Shown here: positions 1-9,435 of the stretch, piece after piece
Numbering within the stretch: the stretch's first letter is position 1
Layout of the letters: every line of letters begins with the position of its first letter
DNA from: Pedobacter sp. Bi126
Lineage (GTDB): Bacteria; Bacteroidota; Bacteroidia; Sphingobacteriales; Sphingobacteriaceae
Length of the DNA stretch: 64,000 nucleotides
Direction: 5' to 3'
Assembly: GCF_918698245.1 (NCBI RefSeq)
Contig: NZ_CAKKMS010000005.1
Location: forward strand, 248,001 to 312,000
The notes under the pieces: generated by a model
What the model was told of the DNA's origin: nothing
What the model saw: only the letters and a program-made list of their open reading frames with translations
The model's database searches: none
Position numbers and translations under genes: made by a program

Positions 1-1457
1 CGCGTTAAAAAGGGTGCTCCCTGCAGTTCTATACCCTTGTAATATTCGGCCTTGAAACCCTTGTGGCCTTCTGCAGTTAATTGGTTCTCTAAATTTCGAT
101 AATGTAGAATCGTATCGCTCGCAAACGAAATGGCCTGCTCATATATCACCTCTGTTTGATTTCCCAATTTATCTTTTATGCCCTGAAGAACCGTTGTAAT
201 GGTTGAGGGGATACCATTGTAATTTCCAAGCACCGAAATGTCATTATTGGCATTCGGACCAAGCACCACAAGTTTCTTAAGATTCTTTTTCAACGGGAGT
301 GTGTTGGATTCGTTTTTTAACAAAACCATCGATGCCCTTGCCATTTTAAGTGCATGTGCTTTGTGGGCACTGTTTTCTAAAACTGTTATTGGTGCATTGG
401 CGTATTTCACCATCGAAGGCGGATCGAACATACCAAGCCTGAACCGGATCATGAACAGTCTTTTTACCGATACGTCAATATCTTTTTCTGTTATAATCCC
501 GTTTTTAACCGCAGTAAGTAAAGCTTTATAAGCATCAGTTCCACAGTCTAGATCGGTTCCATGAAAAACGGCATCAGCCGAAGCACTTGCTGCGTCTTTG
601 TGGGTTTTGTGATTTTTAAAGAAATCATCAATGGCCCAGCAATCTGAAGTAACATAGCCCTTAAACCCCCATTTTTTTCTTAAAATGTCGGTCATTAAAA
701 GATCGCTGCCACAACATGGTTGGCCTTGAAATGCGTTATAAGCACACATCACTCCGGCAACTTCCGATTTCGTAACCAGTTTTTCAAAAGCTGGCAAATA
801 AGTGTCCCAAAGATCGAAGGCACTAACATCTGCATTGAATACGTGGCGTAGCGGCTCTGGTCCGCTATGTACAGCATAATGCTTCGCACAAGCAGCCGCT
901 TTCAGGTACTTTGGGTCATCGCCTTGCAAACCCCTCACAAATGCATCTCCAAGTGTAGCAGTTAAATAAGGATCCTCTCCATAGGTTTCCTGACCGCGTC
1001 CCCATCTCGGGTCTCTAAAGATATTGATATTGGGTGTCCAATAAGTCAATCCCAGATAGCGTTCATTCGTACGGCCAAGCGCAACCGCCTTGTTGTAAAT
1101 TGCCCGCCCTTCTAAAGCAGAATAGTCTGCCATTTTAGCCAGTGCTGCAGGATCGAACATGGCTGCCATTGCAATGGCCTGCGGATATACGGTAACCTTA
1201 AACGGCGTTCTGGCAACCCCGTGCAGTGTTTCATTCCACCAATCGTAAGCCGGAATTTTTAATCTTGGAATGGCAGGTGCTGAATTAAGCATCTGAAAAA
1301 CTTTTTCCTCAAGTGTTAATCTGGACACCAAATCATCAACCCTTTTATCAAAAGGTAATTTGTAATCTTCAAATGGATATTCCTGTGCCTGAATTGGACT
1401 GGTAATGTGTAGAAGAACTAACGTGGTAAATATGGTTAAAAAGAATAATCGTCTCAT
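1..1457 (-). CDS. Glycoside hydrolase family 3 enzyme, 3' end cut by window
   Basis: Secreted GH3 enzyme of the beta-xylosidase/beta-glucosidase type. It should remove terminal beta-linked sugars from oligosaccharides in the periplasm. Read from the ATG at 1455-1457, 485 residues are visible with no stop. Residues 1-25 form a Sec signal peptide. LTLEEKV, then RDPRWGRG and YGEDP, KHYAVHSGPE, and the nucleophile motif VTSDCWA (Asp about residue 272) follow in GH3 order. Near residue 467 a segment starting FKAEYYKG looks like the beginning of a PA14 insert, as in some Bacteroidota GH3 enzymes. It is transcribed away from the regulator at 1974 and probably belongs to the same utilization locus. 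Family call is firm; xylosidase versus glucosidase is not decided by what is visible. Confidence 0.9.
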   Translation of the reverse strand, partial: MRRLFFLTIFTTLVLLHITSPIQAQEYPFEDYKLPFDKRVDDLVSRLTLEEKVFQMLNSAPAIPRLKIPAYDWWNETLHGVARTPFKVTVYPQAIAMAAMFDPAALAKMADYSALEGRAIYNKAVALGRTNERYLGLTYWTPNINIFRDPRWGRGQETYGEDPYLTATLGDAFVRGLQGDDPKYLKAAACAKHYAVHSGPEPLRHVFNADVSAFDLWDTYLPAFEKLVTKSEVAGVMCAYNAFQGQPCCGSDLLMTDILRKKWGFKGYVTSDCWAIDDFFKNHKTHKDAASASADAVFHGTDLDCGTDAYKALLTAVKNGIITEKDIDVSVKRLFMIRFRLGMFDPPSMVKYANAPITVLENSAHKAHALKMARASMVLLKNESNTLPLKKNLKKLVVLGPNANNDISVLGNYNGIPSTITTVLQGIKDKLGNQTEVIYEQAISFASDTILHYRNLENQLTAEGHKGFKAEYYKGIELQGAPFLT

Positions 1458-1973
1458 ATATTTGGTTTTCTTAACTTTTGCAAGTTCCAAATAGTTTGAC
1501 TTCGGGAGGTGTACATTTGGATAAAAACCTATGACAAATGTTTCGATCTGGTTGTTTGGCCCCTTTAAATTTTTATTTCATCTGATAAATTAGGACGAAC
1601 ATTGTGGAATATTGAACATTTATTGCTGTAATTTTCACAATTGACTTAACGCTCATCAGATAATCAGGTTATTTTAGCTTGAATTCGGAAACCATGGGCG
1701 AAAACCATGTGCGCTGATTAAATACCAGATATGTTCAGTTCTGGGTGCTACCTACCTAACTGATAAACAAATAGATAATATGGGCCATAGCTTTACTTGC
1801 AGGGTGATCAAAATTTCCCTGTTGTCATATCTTCACCCGGTTAAAATATTTTCCATGTGCTGCAGCGGGCCAGCCAGTTTGGTTACGTGGGATTTTAGTT
1901 TTCTAGACGGCAGTGTAAACGGGCCTGTCCAGGCCCAATATCAGTATTACTACTCAGATCAAAAAATAAACCC
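1458..1973. other. Divergent intergenic region, no gene seen
   Basis: These 516 bases separate the GH3 gene from the sensor/regulator gene and must hold both promoters. An open frame at 1780-1977 has no family resemblance and runs into the next start, so I do not call it. I found no clean TTTG/TAnnTTTG promoter pair and no strong hairpin. Confidence 0.5.
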
Positions 1974-4900
1974 ATGATTTTTAAATCTGCTTTTAATAAA
2001 ATATTCCTGTGCTTTGCGCTCTCACTTCTGATTTTCCCAGTAAAAGACTACGCGCAACAGCAAAAAATAAATTTCACATCACTGCAGATAAAAGATGGCC
2101 TATCATCCAACACAGTTAATGCGATAATAAAAGACCACTTTGGTTTTATGTGGTTTGGCACAGAGGACGGACTGAATAAATACGACGGCAGCAACTTCAC
2201 CGTTTATAAGTTTAATGAAAATGATCCGACAAGCCTGCGGTCCAATGATATCAGGGCTTTACATGAGGACAGTTCGGGTAACCTATGGGTTGGGAGCTCT
2301 CTTGGGTCTTTGAGTTTATTTGACCGTAAAAACAATTCCTTCATCACCTATCCTGCCAATGTAGAGGGCGGGCTTAGCAGCGATCTCATTCATGCTGTGA
2401 CTGCAGACCATTTAGGCCATGTTTGGGTAGCAACTTATAATGGGCTTGATGAGCTGGATCCAAAAACAAATAAGATCACTAATCACATCAGGCAAAGCCC
2501 AAACAGAAAATCTTCAGCTCAATTATCTTTTAACTGTCTGTTAGAAGATAGTAAGAACAGATTGTGGATCGGATCAAATAATGGGGTGTATCTTTATGAC
2601 AGGAAAGAAAAGGCTTTCAAGGTTTACCGCCACAGCCCCTCTGATGCGTCCACTCCGATCAGTAACGAGATCAACACGATCTGTGAGGATAAATCAGGAA
2701 ATATCTGGTTTGGTACCGCGCGGGGAATATGCAGGAAATTGCCTGACCAGAGTGGATTCAGTGCTTTTATCTACAGCGCCAACGACCTCAATGCACTTGC
2801 CAGTAGCCGGGTGATCAGTCTGGCAATAGATAAAAACAATCAATTATGGGCAGGTACTGATGATGGACTGAAAATTATTGATCTCAAGAGTGCCGCTATT
2901 ACATCCTACAGACCAAACTACAGAGATTCCTACTCGCTCACGGGCAAATCGATCAGCAGTATTTATATTAATGACGGGATCTACTGGCTAGGCCCGTTTC
3001 ATGGCGGAATAAGTAAATATGATTCCAATCTGAATCTTTTTAATCTAAAGCAAAGCAATGTTTTCGATCCCAATGGTTTGAGTGCATCTGTAATCACTTC
3101 TTTCGCGCAGTACAGAGATGAAATATTTGTGGGCACAGATGGTGGTGGGCTAAATCTTTTCAATCCGCGTACCGAGCTGATAAAAAGGTTCAATGCCAGA
3201 TTGCCTGATGGAAGTGCAATGAACAATATTTCCATAATAGCCATGGCCATCACCAAAGAAAAAAAACTGCTCATGGGAACCTATTCAAATGGCTTGGTAT
3301 CTATGGATCTATTAACGGATAAGCTATTGCAGATTAAACGCTCCACCAAAGCCGATGGGCTGAATTCGAACGACGTTTTTTGTTTAAAAGAAGACAGGAC
3401 AGGTAAAATCTGGGTAGGAACCAATGGAGGAGGAGTGAACCTGATGACCCCGAATGCTAAAGTGGTTTTAAAATACTGCAAGAACCCCCAGGCGGCCAAT
3501 GAGGTGGATTTTCCAGGGAATAATTTCATCAGGTTCATAGAAGAAGATGATCAAAATCATATGTGGATCGGCACTTACGGGTCGGGAATATCTATACTTG
3601 ATCAGTTTACCCATAAATTTTCGGTTCTGAACAAAAAAAACAATAACCTGCCGAATGATCTCACGCTGTCGATATTAAAAGACCGGTCAGGCAATTTATG
3701 GGTCGGAACTTTCAGTGGGGGGCTGAGCCGCTATGATCGTAAAAAGAACAGGTTTGTCAACTTCTCTGAAAAAAATGGATTAAACAACGCTACAGTATAT
3801 GCTATAGTTGAAGACTTAAAGGGGCTGATCTGGGTAAGTACCAATAAAGGCATCAGCAGTTTTGATCCCAGGACAAAAGTATTTACAAACTACACGGTTT
3901 ATAATGGTGTTCAGAACAACAATTTTATCCGTGGTGCGGGGATGCGAACTGCCGGAGGGGAGATCTATTTTGGAGGGGCCGCTGGTTTCAATTATTTTAA
4001 CCCGAAGTTCTTTAAAAAAAACAGAAGTGTTCCCTCGGTGATCTTTACGGATCTCAAGGTTTCAAACTTATCGGTGCTGCCCGGCAAGGCCAGTCCGATC
4101 CAGGAGCATATATCTATTGCCAAAAATATTCACCTGGACTTTAAACAGAGTTTCACGCTCAGCTATGTCAGCATCAATTACACCGTCCCTGAGGATAATC
4201 AGTATTTCTATAAATTAGAAGGGTTTGACAAGGATTGGATAAAGGCCGGCTCGACAAAATCTGTGTCCTATACCAATCTTGATCCAGGAGAATATGTCTT
4301 TCATGTTAAAGCAAACAACAGTAATGGCATCTGGAATGCCTCAGAAACTTCCATCGCAATTGATGTTAGCCCTCCGCTCTGGAAAACCACATATGCCTAT
4401 ATTTTTTATATCCTCAGCATTGTTGGTACGCTTTTCTATATACGGCATCTGGGGATCCAGAAACTCAAAAGAAAGTTTGCCCTTGTTCAGGAAAAAATGA
4501 AGGCAGAGCAGCGTTTAGCGCAGCACAATAAAGAAGCCGAACAGTTAAGGGCCTTGGATAAACTCAAAATCAAGTTTCTGACAAATCTCAGTCATGAGTT
4601 CAGGACCCCGCTTTCACTCATCATGGGGCCTGTAGATAAGCTGATTGCCGAACAGACTGATCAGCACGTTGCCAATCCCTTATTGATGATCAAGCGCAAT
4701 ACAAGGCGGTTGTTAAACCTGGTTAACCAGATCCTGGATTTCAGAAAAATCGAGGACCGCGAACTGACCTTAAATGCTGTTGAAACAGATATCGTTTCTT
4801 TCATTAAAGAGGTTCTTGAATCATTCAACGATCTGAGCGAACGCAAGCAGATACAGTTGGTGTTCAAAAGTCAATTGAGCTATTTTAATGCGCCTTTTGA

Positions 4901-6143
4901 TCATGATAAGATCGAAAGGGTGCTGTTTAATCTTTTATCCAATGCATTCAAATTTACCCCGGTTGGTGGAAGGATTTCAGTTGAACTGGAGCAGGTTACA
5001 CTGCCCGGCGCAGCACATGCAGCTACGCTGATTATTACAGTTGTCGATTCGGGCATAGGCATTTCAGAAACGGATCAGGAAAGAATCTTTCAACGCTTTT
5101 TCCAGGCAGATGGAATAGCGCCCATCTTGAATCAGGGAAGTGGCATAGGCCTTTCAATTGCACAGGAATTTGTGAAACTACATGGCGGAAAAATCGCTGT
5201 ACGGAGTATAGTTGGTCAGGGAAGTGTTTTTACCATCGAAATCCCGTTCTCAAATGTTTGGTCTGCAGCCGAATTGATGATCGATTTTTCGGATGCTGGA
5301 GATAAAGGTGCACCGGAGTTGAACACCGTCACATCCCGCCCGGATCGGGATACAGATATCCCTTCTATTCTATTAGTGGAGGACAATGAGGATTTTCGTG
5401 CCTATCTTAAAGATGGACTGCAGCCTTTCTACAGGATACACGAGGCCAGCAACGGACAAGAAGGGTGGCAAAAAACGCTGTCGAACCATCCTCAGATCAT
5501 TGTAAGCGATATCAACATGCCTTATATGAGCGGGATAGAACTGTGTAAAAAAGTTAAATCAGACAAACGGACCAACCACATTCCAATCATATTGCTAACC
5601 GCTTTAACCGGGGAAGAGGAACAGATAAAAGGCCTGGAAACTGGTGCAAACGATTATCTCACCAAGCCGTTCAACTTCGAGATCTTAAATGCAAAGATTA
5701 AAAACCTGCTTTCCCTCAACAAAAGACTCAAAGACACTTATAGTAAACAGATCAAGGTGGAGGCAGCAGCGGTAACAATCGAATCACACAGCGACCGTCT
5801 GTTCAAGAAAGTGGCAGTTTATATTGATGATAATTTAAACAACCCTAAACTATCGGTAGAAGACCTAAGCAAACATGTAGGTATGAGCAGAGGTTCACTG
5901 TATCATAAAATACTCGAATTAACAGGGCTTTCGCCAATTGAATATATCCGGTCGGTTAAACTTGATAAGGCGGCTGTTTTATTGGAAAAAAGTGATTTGA
6001 ATGTTTCGCAAATTGCTTACATGGTTGGATTTGCTACGCCTAATTATTTTGCCAAGTCATTTAAAGCAAAATTTAATATGCAGCCTTCCGAATACATTAG
6101 TGTTAAAAGAAAAGTAGAAGACCGTTTGGTAAAAGAAAGTTGA
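1974..6143 (+). CDS. Hybrid two-component sensor/regulator (HTCS)
   Basis: One-protein signalling system that senses an oligosaccharide in the periplasm and activates the adjacent utilization genes. Domains in order over 1389 residues: signal peptide 1-28; periplasmic beta-propeller repeats of the Reg_prop type (many N-LWVG / IWFGT repeats) to about 700; Y_Y_Y domain about 735-795; one membrane helix about 805-825; HisKA with phospho-acceptor H874 in NLSHEFRTPLS; HATPase with N-box at N990 and the DSGIGIS and GSGIGLS boxes; receiver domain with phospho-acceptor D1179 in VSDINMPYMSG; AraC-type HTH about 1285-1380. All key residues are present, so it should be active. It lies upstream of the enzyme and SusCD genes in the same direction, the standard place for a local HTCS regulator. 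Confidence 0.97.
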   Translation: MIFKSAFNKIFLCFALSLLIFPVKDYAQQQKINFTSLQIKDGLSSNTVNAIIKDHFGFMWFGTEDGLNKYDGSNFTVYKFNENDPTSLRSNDIRALHEDSSGNLWVGSSLGSLSLFDRKNNSFITYPANVEGGLSSDLIHAVTADHLGHVWVATYNGLDELDPKTNKITNHIRQSPNRKSSAQLSFNCLLEDSKNRLWIGSNNGVYLYDRKEKAFKVYRHSPSDASTPISNEINTICEDKSGNIWFGTARGICRKLPDQSGFSAFIYSANDLNALASSRVISLAIDKNNQLWAGTDDGLKIIDLKSAAITSYRPNYRDSYSLTGKSISSIYINDGIYWLGPFHGGISKYDSNLNLFNLKQSNVFDPNGLSASVITSFAQYRDEIFVGTDGGGLNLFNPRTELIKRFNARLPDGSAMNNISIIAMAITKEKKLLMGTYSNGLVSMDLLTDKLLQIKRSTKADGLNSNDVFCLKEDRTGKIWVGTNGGGVNLMTPNAKVVLKYCKNPQAANEVDFPGNNFIRFIEEDDQNHMWIGTYGSGISILDQFTHKFSVLNKKNNNLPNDLTLSILKDRSGNLWVGTFSGGLSRYDRKKNRFVNFSEKNGLNNATVYAIVEDLKGLIWVSTNKGISSFDPRTKVFTNYTVYNGVQNNNFIRGAGMRTAGGEIYFGGAAGFNYFNPKFFKKNRSVPSVIFTDLKVSNLSVLPGKASPIQEHISIAKNIHLDFKQSFTLSYVSINYTVPEDNQYFYKLEGFDKDWIKAGSTKSVSYTNLDPGEYVFHVKANNSNGIWNASETSIAIDVSPPLWKTTYAYIFYILSIVGTLFYIRHLGIQKLKRKFALVQEKMKAEQRLAQHNKEAEQLRALDKLKIKFLTNLSHEFRTPLSLIMGPVDKLIAEQTDQHVANPLLMIKRNTRRLLNLVNQILDFRKIEDRELTLNAVETDIVSFIKEVLESFNDLSERKQIQLVFKSQLSYFNAPFDHDKIERVLFNLLSNAFKFTPVGGRISVELEQVTLPGAAHAATLIITVVDSGIGISETDQERIFQRFFQADGIAPILNQGSGIGLSIAQEFVKLHGGKIAVRSIVGQGSVFTIEIPFSNVWSAAELMIDFSDAGDKGAPELNTVTSRPDRDTDIPSILLVEDNEDFRAYLKDGLQPFYRIHEASNGQEGWQKTLSNHPQIIVSDINMPYMSGIELCKKVKSDKRTNHIPIILLTALTGEEEQIKGLETGANDYLTKPFNFEILNAKIKNLLSLNKRLKDTYSKQIKVEAAAVTIESHSDRLFKKVAVYIDDNLNNPKLSVEDLSKHVGMSRGSLYHKILELTGLSPIEYIRSVKLDKAAVLLEKSDLNVSQIAYMVGFATPNYFAKSFKAKFNMQPSEYISVKRKVEDRLVKES

Positions 6144-6467
6144 ACATACATTTAACCCCAAATATGTGCGTATGCTGGGCAGTAACCTGATCAATCCTAA
6201 TTTATATAACCTGGAGAATACTTTGGCATCACCGTTCCTTACAGACTGTTAAAATTTAGCCCTTTTATCTTAAAAATAGGATAAAAATACAACCGATGAA
6301 CATATTTTGTATAATAATAATCAAATCTTCCTACAAAAAAACAACAGATGCGGTAGCTTCGCTAAACCAAATATATGAGGAATGGTAAATAAAAGCCAGA
6401 TAGTGTACCATCAAGGTGAAAACATCATCGTCAAACAAAACTGATTACTGACCAAATAAAAATAATA
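6144..6467. other. Intergenic region before GH43 gene
   Basis: These 324 bases follow the regulator gene and precede the enzyme cluster, so they probably hold the HTCS-regulated promoter. I saw no terminator hairpin with a T tract, no exact TAnnTTTG element and no coding remnant. Confidence 0.4.
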
Positions 6468-7439
6468 ATGAAATTTAAAGCCCTCTTCCTATTGTTATCA
6501 ACGCTGGTTTTTGCGGTGCATTTTAAATCGCAGGCGCAAAACCCAATTATCAAACACATGTTTACTGCTGATCCGGCACCACTGGTATATAAAAATAAAG
6601 TTTATCTGTATGTTGGGCATGATACCGCAACAGTGAAAGATACCAATTATAAAATGCCCGACTGGCATGTGTTCTCGTCGAAAAACATGGTCGACTGGGA
6701 AGATCACGGCATGCTGCTTTCGCCAAAGGCCTTTTCATGGGCTGGCGGAGATGCGTACGCCGCCCAGTGTATTTACAGGGATGGCAAGTTTTATTGGTAT
6801 GTATCAACAGGCCACCAAAAAAATAAGGAGAGTAAAGGAGGGATGGCGATCGGCGTGGCGGTTTCTGATAGCCCTGTTGGGCCATTTAAAGATGCAATTG
6901 GCAAGGCTTTGGTAACCAATGAGATGACTACCGATAAAAAGCATGGCTGGGATGACATTGATCCCACTGTTTTTATCGATGATGATGGGCAGGCTTATCT
7001 GTTTTGGGGCAACGGAAGTTGTAAAAGTGTCAAGCTAAAAAAAAATATGATCGAGATGGACGGAGAAATCCAGGTACTCGACATCAAAAACTACATTGAA
7101 GGCCCTTGGGTTTACAAAAGAAAAGACAACTATTATTTAATCTATGCGGGCGCGGGAACCAAACCCGAAATGATCGAATACTGTATGGCCAAGGGGCCAC
7201 AGGGGCCTTGGGTATACAAAGGTATTATCCAGGGAAATGTTCCCAACAGTTTTACTACTCACCCTGGTGTTATCGATTTTAAGGGCAGATCTTACTTTTT
7301 TTACCACAATGGCTCCTTGCCTACGGGTGGTAGTTATAGAAGGTCTATCTGTGTTGATGATATGCACTATAATGAGGATGGCACCATACAGAAAATTGTA
7401 GAAACCACTACTGGTGTTAGCCCGGTAAAAAACAGATAA
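6468..7439 (+). CDS. Glycoside hydrolase family 43 enzyme
   Basis: Secreted five-bladed beta-propeller hydrolase, 323 residues, probably an alpha-L-arabinofuranosidase or beta-xylosidase acting on arabinoxylan or arabinan fragments. Residues 1-24 are a signal peptide ending SQAQ. The three GH43 acidic residues are visible: general base D35 in TADPAPL, pKa modulator D165 in DDIDPTVF, and general acid E211 in IEGPWVYK. There is no extra C-terminal beta-sandwich, so it is a single-domain member. It is the first gene of the enzyme cluster, with the CE1 gene 33 bases downstream. Subfamily and exact substrate cannot be settled from motifs. Confidence 0.92.
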   Translation: MKFKALFLLLSTLVFAVHFKSQAQNPIIKHMFTADPAPLVYKNKVYLYVGHDTATVKDTNYKMPDWHVFSSKNMVDWEDHGMLLSPKAFSWAGGDAYAAQCIYRDGKFYWYVSTGHQKNKESKGGMAIGVAVSDSPVGPFKDAIGKALVTNEMTTDKKHGWDDIDPTVFIDDDGQAYLFWGNGSCKSVKLKKNMIEMDGEIQVLDIKNYIEGPWVYKRKDNYYLIYAGAGTKPEMIEYCMAKGPQGPWVYKGIIQGNVPNSFTTHPGVIDFKGRSYFFYHNGSLPTGGSYRRSICVDDMHYNEDGTIQKIVETTTGVSPVKNR

Positions 7440-7472
7440 ACAGCCAATAACATAGCCTTAACCTAACCAGAT

Positions 7473-9416
7473 ATGAAAAAAACAAATAAATCCCTCTTCG
7501 TAAAAATAACAGTGCTTTTTATCAGTTTAAGTGTTTATACCCTTGATGGTTTTGCTCAGCAGATCGTTTCCAGTGGCCCTGAAGGCTTTGATGTCATTCA
7601 GCCTGCAATTCCGCATGGAAAAATCGATACTTTGGTCTATTCATCAAAAACTGTTGGCAATAAGCGTAAAGCATTGGTATATACGCCGCCAGGTTACAGT
7701 AAACAATTAAAATATCCGGTTTTATATCTTTTGCATGGTATCGGAGGCGATGAAAAAGAATGGCTTAATGGGGGGAATCCCCAGGTGATTCTGGATAATC
7801 TTTATGCCGCCGGTAAGTTGGCACCTATGGTGGTAATTATGCCGAACGGTAGAGCCATGAAAGATGACCGCGCCATCGGTAACATTATGGACAAGGATAA
7901 GGTGCAGGCCTTTGCTACTTTTGAAAAGGATTTAATTAATGATCTTATTCCTTTTGTGGAAAGGAAGTTTAGCGTGTATAAAGACCGCGAACACCGGGCG
8001 ATTGCAGGCTTATCAATGGGGGGAGGACAGGCTTTGAATTTTGGACTGGGAAATCTGAATAAGTTTGCCTGGATAGCTGGCTTTTCTTCAGCACCAAATA
8101 CCAAAATGCCAGAAGTGCTTGTGCCTGATCCAAAAAAGGCATCAACCATGCTCAAATTGTTATTTATCTCCTGTGGGGCTAGTGATAACCTCATTATCAA
8201 TAGTAAGCGCACGCACGATTATCTGACTAAAAACAAGGTGCCACATATCTATTTTATCGAGCCTGGTTTTCACGATTTTAAAGTTTGGAAGAATGGGTTA
8301 TATATGTTTTCGCAATTGCTATTTAAACCAGTTGATACCACCACTTTTTCAAAATATCCGGTAGCAGGAGCACCGGCCTCAACTAATATTGGCGCTGGCG
8401 GCTATCCACAGATCACCGATGACCATAAAGTTGTTTTCAATCTTTCAGCGCCCAACGCGCACAGTGTTCAGGTAGATCTTGGCCGAAAGTATGATATGGT
8501 CAAAAACGAAAAGGGCAGATGGACTGTTACAACCGATTCTTTGGGTGAAGGATTTCATTATTATTCGCTCATCATTGATGGCCTTCCTGTAGCAGATCCG
8601 GCTAGTAAGTCTTATTTCGGCATGGGGCGCATGGCCAGTGGAATTGAAATCCCTTTTTCAAAAGGCGACTATTATGCGTTGAAGGATGTTCCGCATGGCG
8701 AGCTCCGGATCAAAAAATATTATTCAAAAGTAACCAGGTCATGGAGGCAGCTTTATGTTTACACACCCCCATTTTATGATGCACAGGTAAACGAAAAATA
8801 CCCGGTACTTTATATTCTCCATGGAGGGGGAGAAGATGAAACCGGCTGGGCGAACCAGGGTAAAACAGATCTGATTCTCGACAATCTTATTGCTGCTCAG
8901 AAAGCCAAACCGATGATTGTTGTAATGCCCAGTGCAAATGTAGGTGGAGCCGCCTTTGGCGAGGCCAGCTTAAAAACCTTCGAATCAGAATTGAAAGAAG
9001 TGATTATTCCATTGGTTGAAAACACTTACCGCACCAAAACCGATGCGCAAAACAGGGCATTGGCCGGTTTATCGATGGGCGGGATGCACACGCTTTATAC
9101 CGGGATTAACAACACCAATAAATTCGCATACCTTGGTGTATTCAGTTCAGGATGGGTTGTGCCACGTCAAAACACAATTGCCGACCTTCAGTATGCAGGG
9201 ATGAAAAACAACCGTGAAAAAATCAATGCCAACCTAAAACAATTGTGGATTGCCATGGGCGGGAAAGAAGATATTGCCTATAATAACTGCCAGATTATGA
9301 TGGATAAGTTTAAAGAGTTGAATATCAATTTTAGTTACCACGAATATCCGGGAGGGCATACCTGGCCTGTTTGGCGGAATAACCTTTATCAATTTTCCTC
9401 TACCTTATTTAAATAA
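7473..9416 (+). CDS. Tandem CE1 esterase (two alpha/beta-hydrolase modules)
   Basis: Secreted esterase of 647 residues carrying two esterase-D/CE1 catalytic modules. CE1 enzymes release ferulate or acetate from arabinoxylan. Signal peptide 1-29. Module 1 (about 45-290) has nucleophile S181 in GLSMGGGQ and a C-terminal catalytic-type His in EPGFHDFKVW. A CBM48/E-set-like linker domain spans about 300-390. Module 2 (about 395-647) has S534 in GLSMGGMH and His in YPGGHTWPVW. Both modules keep the oxyanion-loop LLHGIGGDE / ILHGGGEDE pattern, so both look active. The gene sits between GH43 and GH127, where ester removal would expose arabinose side chains. The two modules may differ in ester preference, which is inference. 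Confidence 0.9.
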   Translation: MKKTNKSLFVKITVLFISLSVYTLDGFAQQIVSSGPEGFDVIQPAIPHGKIDTLVYSSKTVGNKRKALVYTPPGYSKQLKYPVLYLLHGIGGDEKEWLNGGNPQVILDNLYAAGKLAPMVVIMPNGRAMKDDRAIGNIMDKDKVQAFATFEKDLINDLIPFVERKFSVYKDREHRAIAGLSMGGGQALNFGLGNLNKFAWIAGFSSAPNTKMPEVLVPDPKKASTMLKLLFISCGASDNLIINSKRTHDYLTKNKVPHIYFIEPGFHDFKVWKNGLYMFSQLLFKPVDTTTFSKYPVAGAPASTNIGAGGYPQITDDHKVVFNLSAPNAHSVQVDLGRKYDMVKNEKGRWTVTTDSLGEGFHYYSLIIDGLPVADPASKSYFGMGRMASGIEIPFSKGDYYALKDVPHGELRIKKYYSKVTRSWRQLYVYTPPFYDAQVNEKYPVLYILHGGGEDETGWANQGKTDLILDNLIAAQKAKPMIVVMPSANVGGAAFGEASLKTFESELKEVIIPLVENTYRTKTDAQNRALAGLSMGGMHTLYTGINNTNKFAYLGVFSSGWVVPRQNTIADLQYAGMKNNREKINANLKQLWIAMGGKEDIAYNNCQIMMDKFKELNINFSYHEYPGGHTWPVWRNNLYQFSSTLFK

Positions 9417-9435
9417 ACCTTTCTGAGTAAATTAT

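Noticed and set aside
1780..1977. 65-codon plus-strand frame upstream of the HTCS gene
   Set aside because: No family resemblance, no ribosome site, and it overlaps the HTCS start; more likely part of the leader.
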